This document shows, piece by piece, positions 12,185 to 21,370 of a stretch of DNA of 60,000 nt (position 1 is its first letter; each line of letters starts with the position of its first letter). The DNA is from Symsagittifera roscoffensis (taxonomy: Eukaryota; Xenacoelomorpha; Acoela; Convolutidae): positions 5,498,647-5,558,646 of the forward strand of contig NC_087067.1 of NCBI RefSeq assembly GCF_963678635.1. The letters run 5' to 3'. The position numbers and the translations under genes were made by a program. Under the pieces are notes generated by a model. It saw only the letters and a program-made list of their open reading frames with translations. It had not been told where the DNA came from and made no database searches.

Positions 12185-14359
12185 TCACTTCATCAATTCT
12201 TTTGTCAAGTCCCCCACAAAAGCTTTGCCGTTGTCCGACTGGAAAGTCATTGGACAACTATACCGCGATATCCAATGCGTTATCAGATGATCACATGTCT
12301 CTTCGGCCGAGGCTGTCTGGCACGGAACCGCTTCCGCCAACTTTGTGAAGTGATCTATTATAACCAGTATCTGGTTGTATCCCGACTCTGTCATGCAGAT
12401 TTTTTGATGGTCTATCTGCACCACTTCATTGAACTCCGAGCTCTCAACGGACTTGAGGGGAAACTTCATCTTCCTTGGGTCTTTTACCTGGAGACATGCC
12501 AGGCAGGCATTCACCCATCTCTCGCAAGCTTTTCTCATTCCTGGCCAATCAAATCTGTGAAGTATCCTTTGTTGTACTTTGTCTATCCCCTGGTGACCCA
12601 TCTGTTCGTGTGATCTGAAAAGCACCTCTGTCTGGTACAATTGTGGTAGTATGATGAGGTTGTGTTTGTGTAATATCTTTTCCTCATCTCTCCTCTTGCA
12701 CGCTACCACTCCATCAGCTGTGTGATAAAGTAAGTCTTTCTTTTCTTTGTAGAACTGGCTCAAGATCTTGTAGCTGTCTTCCTCAAGTTCCCCCTTCTCC
12801 TTGACCCCCGACTGGATCCATTTGGTGAGGTTACTTGTCATTTTGTCATTCTTCTGGGCTCTTATTAGGTCTGACAGCCTATATCTTGCCTTGACATTCT
12901 CCTTTAGCGCCATGATCTGTCCATTCATCTCACCAGGGTTGTGGATGTCATCACTCAGTTTCACGCATATCATCCTTTTCACGATTTTCATATCATCTTC
13001 TGGCACCAGATTCGTTCTGATGTTTGAGTTGCATGATAGTTCCCTGAATGGTTTCCTTGCGACCGCCATTTTCTCAAGTTCCTCACCACCTCGCATCTCC
13101 TGTATGTCCATGTTGTATGTTCCTGAAGATGGATCCGTCTGTAACTCCCTGTCGTGGTGCCTTGTCTTCTCTTCCGCCAGTATCATGCACAGACTGTCTT
13201 GGTTTTCGCTGCTCTCATCCGAGTCTTCATCCCATCCTTCACGCTCCCCGGACAATTTTCCTTCTCCGGTTCCTTCTTCCGTGAACCTGGAACACTCCCC
13301 GGACTCTTGACCTAGTCCCAGGTGTTCAGTATCTTCCTTGAACGTCACTTTCTTTTTCCTAACCTTGGTCTGCTCCAGAATGTCTTCGGGGATTTTGTCA
13401 ACTAGTGACCGCACGACATCTTTGCTGTCAGTGACGCTTCCTCTTGATGAGTCAGTATCGTTCACTGTCTCTTTTCGCCGAAGTATAGTGAATTCCGGTT
13501 TCTCTTGACCCTTCTCCTGGATCACGGGCTTATCATCTGATAGTTTCTCGAGCAACCTCATTAAGTCATCATCTATCTGTGCAGTTCCTGCTTCCACCTG
13601 GTTAAGATCATAGCCTTTTGCCTTGAGCGTCTCCTTCACGATCTTCGACTTGAGTATAATCTCAATCGGAATCCTCTTGCTCTTCCTCAATATGGTCTTC
13701 TCTGGAGACTCCTTAGGTAATTCAGGATGATCTTCTATCGGTTTGCCTGACTTGTCCAGCCATCTCGTGAGTGGAAGACTGTCGTACACTTCCTTGTCCA
13801 TGAATGAGAATCCATCTTTGATTTCAGGTCTGTCTGCTTCTCTTTGCTCTTGTCTCTCATAGAACTCTGTCTTCTTACTCAAGCTGTCGGCATTCTGATG
13901 TTTATCTCGCGTTCTATGCTCAATTATCATGTTGTATCCGTCCAGGCGAACTATCCACCTCCCAATGTAACTTTGGTCCATTGAGTACGTTTTCAGCCAG
14001 CTCAGTGCTCTGTTGTCGACTCGCAACTTGAATGGCTCACTGCCCAGGTATGCCCTGTATTTCTCGACAAAGGTAACCACCGCGAACATCTCAGCTTCCG
14101 GTGCTCCGTACTTCATTTCCGTGTCACTCAGGACTTTGCTCCCGTACGCTATTGGTCTCAAGACTGTCTTCCCATTCCATTCTTGTTCTTGGTGGAGAAT
14201 CCCAGAAATCTCGACTACCGACGCATCCGTGTCCAGCACGTACATCCCTTTCTCAGTCGGCATACCCAGTACTGGTGCCTCACATAGCTCTTTCTTTATC
14301 CTCTGGAATGACTCTTCTGCTGCGTTGTTCCACGTGAACTTCTTGCCCTTGTGTCTCAT
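12185..14359 (-). pseudogene. Pol fragment: RT end, RNase H, linker, integrase core (left element)
   Basis: 724 codons. The first Met is an accident of the deletion that joined the tandem array to the middle of RT; the sequence starts in the RT thumb region (RHKGKKFTWNN). RNase H follows with its acidic residues (DTDAS, APEAEMFAV, RVDNRAL). A linker of almost 400 residues, acidic and Ser/Glu/Lys rich, precedes the integrase H-H-C-C finger (CLAC) and the first two catalytic Asp residues (QIDHQ, QSDNGKAF). It ends at a TGA that replaces a sense codon in the right copy. Confidence 0.88.
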
Positions 14360-14400
14360 TAGGCCAAGACTGTTCGGTACCGTCCCAGTACTTTCCGGCC
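14355..14400 (-). other. Internal deletion junction of the left element
   Basis: In the right copy about 5 kb (from about 21115 to about 26107: end of tandem array, gag, protease, RT fingers and palm) lie between the array and the RT thumb. In the left copy the two are directly joined at about 14360, with a short hybrid stretch next to the TAATGAGA sequence shared with the right copy. This removes the YVDD active site and all of gag. Confidence 0.85.
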
Positions 14401-14800
14401 GTGTCCCAAGACTACTGTCCCAAGATTAGTGTCCCAAGACTAGTGTCCCAAGACTACTGTCCCAAGACTAGTGTCCCAAGACTACTGTCCCAAGACTCCC
14501 GTCCCAAGACCCTTGTCCCAAGACCTTGTCCCAAGACCCTGTCCCAAGACCCCGTCCCAAGACCTTGTCCCAAGACCCTGTCCCAAGACCTTGTCCCAAG
14601 ACCCTGTCCCGAGACCCTGTCCCAAGACCCTTGTCCCAAGAATTTGTCCCAAGACCTTGTCCCAAGACCCTGTCCCAAGACCCTTGTCCCAAGACCCTGT
14701 CCCAAGACCCTGTCCCAAGACCACTGTCCCAAGACTGTACTGTCCCAAGACTGTCCCCAGACTGCTCTGTCCTAAGACTTCTTCGGCACTGTCCCAAGAC
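14401..14800 (-). repeat. 13-14-bp tandem array in the leader (left element)
   Basis: About 29 copies of a unit that reads GTCTTGGGACAGG or GTCTTGGGACAGTG on the element's sense strand. Units of 13 and 14 bp alternate, so apparent ORFs through it (SQDPVPRPCPKT-like) are artefacts. The same array, longer, lies in the right element's leader. Confidence 0.97.
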
Positions 14801-16372
14801 TGTTGACAAGTGTCTGGGTGGTGGGACTTCTTTCCTCTTCGTTATGGGGACTTCTTGATTCGCCGTACCTTGTACCACCACTCAAGCTCTAGTAAAATTT
14901 TCCCAAAATCCTCTCTTAAAAGCCAAATGCTGACCCCCCTTTTTCTTATTTCTCTTTTTGGCTACCTCTATTTCAATGTTCCAAGTAACTTGAGACTAAA
15001 ACCTGTGCGCAGGTATCTTGTGATCACCTGTTCGTACAAAATTTTAACACAAATCCTCACCAAAATGCAACAAAAATCTAAGCAAGAAAAAGTAATAAAA
15101 ACGGAAAGATGAGCCCACCTAAAATTCAAAGGTGACAAATGTCTACCTTCTATCGAAAAAAAATGTCTTGTACCTAATTGCCACGCGTTTCCTTTCCCCC
15201 TGCTAGCGATCTTATGGGGTATCACAAAAACTGTCTATGTCCGTTCCCCCCTACCGATCCGACCAGGGTACCTACCTTAACCTAATTCCAATTTTGGATA
15301 TCCGCTTCCTATGACCAACGCGTGTAAATGACTAGTGTAACTAAATCAACGATGTCGACTAATTAGTTACTCTAATTTCCCCCTTTTTACAATTTACAAC
15401 CGCCAACCTCTAACTTAACCAGCCCCCCTTCTAAATTCCCCCCTTTCTAGCCCCCCTTCTTAAGCCTAAAATTACCTTAAGCGCCGGGTGCTAAACCTCT
15501 CAAGAGAAAACCGTAGACCTGTCTCCAGGCCTGCTCAAGTAAAAACGTTCCTCAAAACCGGGGGATGTCGCTTATCCTATTTTACACTTATCTCCTATAA
15601 TGTAATGTGGATTTTAACGATACCCGTTCTGCCCAACTTGAGAACTCGAGAATTGCCAAATCCTTCTTGGCTGCTTTCCCACTCGACTGGTCACCTGTTC
15701 CAGTCCAGTCTCCTATTGGTTCAGCTCAAGTGCTCCTGAACCACTTTCCCACTCGGCTGGTCACCTCTTCCAGTCAAGTCTCCTATTGGTTCAGCTCAAG
15801 TGCTCCTGAACCACTTTCCCACTCGGCTGGTCACCTCTTCCAGTCAAGTCTCCTATTGGTTCAGCTCAAGTGCTCCTGAACCACTTTCCCACTCGGCTGG
15901 TCACCTCTTCCAGTCAAGTCTCCTTGTTGTCCAGCTAAGTTCCAAGCTATCTAAAAACCCTTGACAACGCCCCACACTCGGGCTCTTTATTGAGGTTACT
16001 GGGTTAAATTGCTAGGTTGATCGAAACGATCGAACTTGTAAAACAGTATGGGTATACTATTTAATTAATATAAAGGTTAGATCCAACTAATCTGGTGTCA
16101 AGTCACTGTCTTTTTTCGCTTTATGGTTTTTGTTTCGCTTTTTGTCTTTTTGCTCGTGTTTTTGTCCCCCTAGTTGCCCGCCTTTACTCGGTTAGCTAAG
16201 CCTCGTTCGGAGAGCGTACCAGGAAGTTTTCTTGAGTTTTCTTAAAAAGCTATCACGGTACAACCGGAAGGTTTGCACGTTCCTGTCGAACCGTACCGCC
16301 GGTACTCTAGAATGGGCATTCAGCCCGAAGCTGTCTCAAGTGGGTTCGACTCCGTAGTCTTGATGTCGTAAA
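14801..16372 (-). other. 5' leader of the left element
   Basis: Non-coding leader homologous to 18883-20364. Apart from the 70-bp repeats listed separately, it shows a C-rich stretch near 15420-15465 and potential hairpins close to the primer site (GTACCG/CGGTAC pairs around 16264-16315). No gene is seen. Confidence 0.7.
15671..15930 (-). repeat. 70-bp direct repeats in the leader, about 3.6 copies (left element)
   Basis: A 70-bp unit starts at 15671, 15741, 15811 and 15881 (fourth copy truncated). Copies 2-4 are nearly identical, and each holds one or two CTCAAG/TCAAG sites. The right copy has only about 2.7 more diverged units, so the number varies between copies. Confidence 0.95.
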
Positions 16373-16387
16373 CACCCAGGAGCGCCA
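16373..16387 (-). other. Primer-binding-site candidate (left element)
   Basis: On the minus strand TGGCGCTCCTGGGTG starts 12 nt after the 5' LTR end, identical to the right copy. It begins with TGG as expected for pairing to a tRNA CCA end; the first six bases match the common lysine-tRNA type site, the rest does not. The tRNA is not identified. Confidence 0.5.
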
Positions 16388-16398
16388 TAAAAACACTA

Positions 16399-17282
16399 TG
16401 TAACATTCGTCTACTGCAGTCACACATGAGGCTTAAGAAAAATAGGCCCTATAACCACTGGCTCAAGGGTCAGGGACATCATCTCTTGTGTTTTTCTACC
16501 TCAAGAATGGTCGGAGCCAGTTCGGTTCGCTTGTGACATGAGACTACGACCCGTTACAGCTTAAAGGCTACTACTAAAATATCCCCCCACTCTAGAATTA
16601 GAAACGTCCCCATACTTAGGTCTCTAGATACCCAAAATACATGAACGCCGTTAAAAACCGGGTTGGAACAATCCGTTAAGTTACTTTTTATTAGACAGTG
16701 GAACTTTGATCCATTTCAGATGGATCAACCTAAAACTCGCCTTACCTCAACATAATGATCATAAAACACACTCTAGAAATTTAAATTAGTACTCACATTG
16801 TAGCACACTCAAGAAGGGGAAGTACTTCAGTCGGTAATTAACTCAAGAATTAAATAATGTAACTAAATGAGTTTTAATGTTTATCAGTTTCAGTAACAAG
16901 GACAAGTCTTAACTCTAGGATATAGTTTCTCGTGAACCATTGGGACACTCAAGTTGTCCACCTTTCCGTCGAAGGTTCACTCTGGTCCAGCTCAAATAAT
17001 TGTTCTCTCGGGAATGCTCTGTCCTCTATTTCAGATGGGACAGCTCTACTCTTGTTCACTATGATGGAAATTGCGAATAGCAATTTCCTACCAATTTTTC
17101 TTGCAACTTTCCCGCGTTTTTCACTCGAACGTTCTGACTTCTCTTTTCTGATTTTCAGTTATCGCGAGAAAATCGTGCATGACAGGTTCCATTCGAAATT
17201 TTGAAAAACTAAATTTCACTCCTAAATCAAGTGTTTTTTGCTTCTCTCAAGGTCAAACTTCCGAATATGACCGACTGGCACA
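16399..17282 (-). repeat. 5' LTR of the left element
   Basis: 884 bp bounded by TGTGCC and GTTACA on the minus strand. The part 16789-17282 matches 1-494 at close to 99%. It is clearly related to the right element's LTRs but shows substituted blocks (for example near 17020-17060). A minus-strand AATAAA at about 16698-16693 matches the poly(A) signal of the right LTRs. Confidence 0.93.
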
Positions 17283-17940
17283 TTTAAAGCCTCGTACCAA
17301 CCTATGAAAATAGGCATACTACATGGAATCGTAAGTTCTACTGCTCTTAGCATTTTTTTCTCGTTTTTTTTCTGAAAACGACAAAGAAAAAGCAATCCTG
17401 TCCCAGATATCTACAATTTGTAAGTATTCTTCCGTCAGAGGAACATTTCCGTTTGTTATTTTCATTATTTAAATAGTCTTTTTTCCAGCAGAATAAGAAT
17501 GAAAATCTACGACCTGATTGTTGAGAACCTCATCCTTTCGTTTTTCTTCGCTTGGAGTTCCTGCACTAATTGTTTTAGATTCATAAACCAAAACTCTAGA
17601 TGGTGGTGTTTCGACATTATTTCCTTCAACATTTTCGCTGCCATTACAATAGTTATCGTTTGTTGTTTCGTCATTGTTTTTCTCGTCGCTGGCTTTATTG
17701 GAGCTTGGTTTCTGTGGGGACTGATTATTGGGATTATTGGTTTTTTGGTTTCCTATGTTGCACCAATAATCGTGATGACCTTTTTCTTGGCGTCCAGAGA
17801 TCTTGCATTTTTGACATTATGTCTTTCGGTAATTGGAGAAGTAATTTTGCCCTCGATATCGTTGCATTCATATGGCAACTCGACATTTTGATTTTGGCTA
17901 GTTTAGGGTAAATGTTCTTGGGTCTATGAGACCTTGGAAA
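17283..17940. other. 658-bp spacer between the two head-to-head elements
   Basis: This is non-element DNA between the two 5' LTRs. On the plus strand an open frame at 17499-17891 looks like a hydrophobic protein, but it is more likely the antisense of a polar minus-strand sequence. In one minus-strand frame there is a stretch with a C-x2-C ... G-H-H-x3-C pattern followed by an Asn/Ser/Glu/Lys-rich tail, reminiscent of a zinc knuckle and linker; it has no start and follows a stop directly. I cannot name it. It may be a relic of an older element or of a host exon. Confidence 0.4.
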
Positions 17941-18368
17941 TGTGCCAGTCGGTCATATTTGGAAGTTTGACCTTGAGAGGAGCAAAAAACACTTGATTTT
18001 GGAGTGAAATTTAATTTTTCAAAATTTCGAATGGAACCTGTCATGCACGATTTTCTCGCGAGAACTGAAAATCAGAAAAAGAAGTTAGAACAATTTCAGA
18101 ACAATTTAGTCGCACACGCGGGAAAGTTGTAAGAAAAAGCAGTAGGAAATTGCTATTCGCAATTTCCATCACTATAATAATCGAGAGTAGAGCTGTCCCA
18201 TCTGTGACAGAGACGAGAGCATTCCCTCGAATTGGATTATAGCGACTGAGTATTATTCGGAACTGGACTAGAGTGAACCTTCGGTGGAAAGGTGGACAGC
18301 TTGAGTGTCCTAATGGTTCACAAGAAAACTATTGTCTAGAGTATAAACTCGTTCTCATTGTTAAAACT

Positions 18369-18375
18369 ATAAAAC
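18369..18375 (+). promoter_or_regulatory. TATA-box candidate in the 5' LTR
   Basis: TATAAAA lies at 18369-18375, about 190 bp upstream of the AATAAA in the same LTR and conserved in the 3' LTR (40437-40443). This order (TATA, then poly(A) signal) fits an LTR U3/R layout with transcription starting near 18400. The left element's LTR lacks the same heptamer. Confidence 0.45.
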
Positions 18376-18561
18376 ATTAGACTCATTTAGTTACGTTATT
18401 TAATTCTTGAGTTAACTACCGACTGGATTATTTCCCACTTCTTGAGCGTGCTACTATGTGAGTACAAATTTAAATTCCTAGAGTGTGTTTTATGATTGTT
18501 ATGTTGAGGTAAGGCGAGTTTTAGGTTGATCCATCTGAAATGGATCAAAGTTCCACTGTCT

Positions 18562-18567
18562 AATAAA
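18562..18567 (+). terminator. LTR poly(A) signal AATAAA
   Basis: AATAAA within CTAATAAAAAAGC, conserved in the 3' LTR at 40631-40636 and on the minus strand of the left 5' LTR. In the 3' LTR it would direct polyadenylation of the full-length RNA. Confidence 0.5.
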
Positions 18568-18867
18568 AAAGCAACTTAACGGATTGTTCCAACCCGGTTT
18601 TTAAACGGCGTTCATGTATTTTGGGTATCTAGAGACCTAAGTATGGGGACGTTTCTAATTCTAGAGTGGGGGGGATATTTTAGTAGTAGCCTTTAAGCTG
18701 TAACGGGTCGTAGCTCATGTCACAAACGAACCGAACTGGCTCCGACCGTTCTTGAGGTAGAAAAACACAAGAGATAGTGTCCCTGACCCTTGAGCAGTGG
18801 TTATAGGGCCTATTTTTCTTAAGCCTCATGTGTGACTGCAGTAGACGAATGTTACATAGTGTTTTTA

Positions 18868-18882
18868 TGGCGCTCCTGGGTG
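18868..18882 (+). other. Primer-binding-site candidate (right element)
   Basis: TGGCGCTCCTGGGTG lies 12 nt after the LTR end and is identical in both elements. The TGGCGC start would pair with a tRNA ending GCGCCA (as lysine tRNAs do), but the match does not extend clearly. A tRNA-like T-arm sequence (complement of GGGTTCGACTCC) occurs about 25 nt further on. Confidence 0.5.
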
Positions 18883-20364
18883 TTTACGACATCAAGACTA
18901 CGGAGTCGAACCCACTTGAGACAGCTTCGGGCTGAATGCCCATTCTAGAGTACCGGCGGTACGGTTCGACAGGAACGTGCAAACCTTCCGGTTGTACCGT
19001 GATAGCTTTTTAAGAAAACTCAAGAAAACTTCCTGGTACGCTCTCCGAACGAGGCTTAGCTAACCGAGTAAAGGGGGGCAAATAGGGGGACAAAAACACG
19101 AGCAAAAAGACAAAAAGCAAAACAAAAAAAAACCAAAAAAGAATAGAAAAAGGAACAAAAACCATAAAACGAAAAAAGACAGTGACTTTGACACCAGATC
19201 AGTTGGATCAAACCTTTATATTAATTAAATAGTATACCCATACTGTTTTATAAGTTCGATCGTTTCGATCAACCTAGCAATTTAACCCAGTAACCGTAAT
19301 AAAGTGCCCGAGTGTGGGGCGTTGTCAAGGGTTTTCAGATAGTTTGGAACTTAGCTGGACAACAAGGAAACTTGACTGGAAGAGGTGACCAGCCGAGTGG
19401 GAGGGTTGTTCAGGAGTACCTGAGCTGAACCAATAGGAGACTCGACTGGAAGAGGTGACCGGCCGAGTGGGAAACTGGTTCAGGAACACTTGAGCTGAAC
19501 CAATAGGAGACTGGACTGGAACAGGTGACCAGTCGAGTGGGAAAGCAGCCAAGAAGGATTTGACAGTTCTCGAGTTCTCAAGTTGGGCAGAACGGGTATC
19601 GTTAGAATCCACATTACATTATAGGAGATAAGTGTAAAATTGGATAAGCGAAATCCCCCAGTTTTGAGGAACGTTTTTACTTGAGCAGGCCTGGAAACAG
19701 GTCTACGGTTTTCTCTTGAGAGGTTTAGCACCCGGCGCTTAAAGTAATTTTTAGGCTTAAGAAGGGGGGCTAGAAAGGGGGGAATTTAGAAGGGGGACTG
19801 GTTAGGCTAGAGGTGAGCGGTTGCAAATTGTAAAAAGGGGAGAAACTAGAGTAACTAATTAATCGACATCGCTGACTTAGTTACATTAGCCATAACACGC
19901 GTTGGTGATAATAGGTGAATATCCAAAATTCAACTCGAGTTAAGACTGGTACGCTGGTTGGTTTGGTAGGGGGGACCGGATATAGACAGCTTTTGTGATA
20001 CCCCATAAGATCACTAGTGGGGGGAGGAAAACGCGTGGCAATTAGGTACCAGACATTTTTTTTAGACGAAAGGTAGACATTGGTCACCTTTGAATTTCAG
20101 GTGGGCTCATTTTTCTGTTTTTATTATTTTTCTCACTTAGATTTTTGTTGCATTTTAGTGAGGATTTGTGTTTGGTTTTATACGAACAGGTGATCACAAG
20201 ATACCTGCGCACCTACATTGAAATAGAAACAACCAAAAAGAAGAGGGGGGTCAGCATTTGGCTTTTAAGAGAGGGTTTTTGGGAAAATTTTACTAGAGCT
20301 TGAGTGGTGGTACAAGGTACGGTGATTCAAGAAGACCCTACAACGAGGAAGACACTCCGTGACG
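18883..20364 (+). other. 5' leader of the right element
   Basis: Long untranslated leader. A hairpin is possible around 18950-19010, where CGGTAC is followed by GTACCG. A mixed A-rich stretch lies at 19080-19170. The 70-bp repeats at 19360-19560 are annotated separately. No ORF is shared with the left copy, so no gene is called. Confidence 0.7.
19360..19560 (+). repeat. 70-bp leader repeats, about 2.7 copies (right element)
   Basis: Units containing GACTGGAAGAGGTGACC...GAGTGGG followed by GAGCTGAACCAATAGGAGACT. They are more diverged than in the left element, which has about 3.6 copies. They include CCAAT/ATTGG-type cores (AACCAATAGG), which could be incidental. Confidence 0.92.
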
Positions 20365-21122
20365 AGTCTTGGGACAGTACCGAAGAAGTCTTGGGACAGA
20401 GCAGTCTTGGGACAGTGGTCTTGGGACAGGGTCTTGGGACAGTGGTCTTGGGACAGGGTCTTGGGACAGTGGTCTTGGGACAGGGTCTTGGGACAGTGGT
20501 CATGGGACAGTGGTCTTGGGACAGGGTCTTGGGACAGGGTCTTGGGACAGGGTCTTGGGACAGTGGTCTTGGGACAGGGTCTTGGGACAGGGGTCTTGGG
20601 ACAGTGGTCTTGGGACAGGGTCTTGGGACAGTGGTCTTGGGACAGGGTCTTGGGACAGTGGTCTTGGGACAGTGGTCTTGGGACAAGGGTCTTGGGACAC
20701 TAGTCTTGGGACACTAGCCTTGGGACACTGGTCTTGGGACACTGGTCTTGAGACAGTAGTCTTGGGACACTAGCCTTGGGACAGTAGTCTTGGGACACCA
20801 GCCTTGGGACACTGGTCTTGGGACACTACCCTTGGGACACTAGTCTTGGGACAGTAGTCTTGGGACACTAGCCTTGGGACACTAGTCTTGGGACAGTAGT
20901 CTTGGGACACTAGCCTTGGGACACTGGTCTTGGGACACTACCCTTGGGACACTAGTCTTGGGACAGTAGTCTTGGGACAGTAGTCTTGGGACACTAGCCT
21001 TGGGACACTAGTCTTGGGACAGTAGTCTTGGGACACTAGTCTTGGGACAGTAGTCTTGGTACAAGGGTCTTAGGACACTAGCGGAGAGTACTGTGATAGT
21101 GACGAATAGTCTTGGGACGGTA
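20365..21122 (+). repeat. 13-14-bp tandem array upstream of gag (right element)
   Basis: About 50 units of GTCTTGGGACAGTG and variants (GTCTTGGGACAGG, GCCTTGGGACACTA). The first half alternates CAGTG and CAGG units; the second half is built from CACTA and CAGTA units with GTCTTGGGAC and GCCTTGGGAC cores, a higher-order pattern. Because units are 13 or 14 bp, frames through it are not protein-coding. It lies between the leader and gag in both elements, so it is a fixed part of the family, not local expansion. Confidence 0.98.
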
Positions 21123-21370
21123 TAAAAATTGAAGTCAAATTACAACAAGTGTGTCTTAAGACAAAATAAGACAAATCGAAATAGGTACGGTTGAGACCAC
21201 ATTAAGGGAAATTTTTCAAAGGTTTTAGAAAGAGAGCTACAACAAGGTTTTTAACACGTTGTACAAAATTTGTTACCACAAAAAATTTTTTTTTTTTTTT
21301 TTTTTTTATTCTTAGAATAGAATCGTGTATATAATAAAATTGTAAATAAAAGCAGTTGTAAATAGGAATA
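21123..21370 (+). other. Array-to-gag interval with T22 tract
   Basis: About 250 bp of AT-rich sequence including a run of 22 T (21286-21307). No gene is seen. The left element lost this segment in its internal deletion, so conservation cannot be judged. Confidence 0.7.

Larger units (their letters stand above)
1..17282 (-). mobile_element. Left copy of giant Ty3/Gypsy-like LTR retroelement (internally deleted, truncated by window edge)
   Basis: Reading on the minus strand the order is 5' LTR (17282-16399), primer site candidate, leader with repeats, tandem array, the second half of pol, and a very long ORF3 ending near 925, then the 3' LTR, which runs off the window at position 1. Compared with the right copy it lacks everything from the end of the tandem array to the middle of reverse transcriptase (about 5 kb), so it has no gag, protease or RT active site. 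ORF3 and the remaining pol are over 90% identical to the right copy by eye, while the LTRs are more diverged (block differences in the U3-like part), so the copies are probably sister subfamilies. The coding parts carry several stops and frameshifts. It is non-autonomous. Confidence 0.93.
17941..18856 (+). repeat. 5' LTR (right element)
   Basis: 916 bp from TGTGCC to GTTACA. It differs from the 3' LTR at about ten sites by hand count, many of them single-base indels in runs. That suggests a recent insertion, or sequencing noise in homopolymers. Six copies of CTTGAG lie in it, all on the sense strand. Confidence 0.96.

Noticed and set aside
14401-14881. Repetitive proline/lysine- and Trp/Asp/Leu-rich ORFs on both strands
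   Set aside because: They are readings of the 13-14-bp array. Mixed unit lengths change the frame, and the peptides differ between the two elements.
17499-17891. Hydrophobic 130-residue ORF that looks like a membrane protein
   Set aside because: Its complement is a polar, zinc-knuckle-like sequence. Antisense of Asn/Lys/Glu-rich coding DNA typically yields such hydrophobic frames.
20304-20773. ORFs of 114-137 codons over the right-hand array
   Set aside because: Same reason: array-derived, overlapping in all frames, no start context or homology.
20365-21122. CRISPR-like array
   Set aside because: There are no spacers of regular length, and the host is a eukaryote. It is a simple minisatellite.
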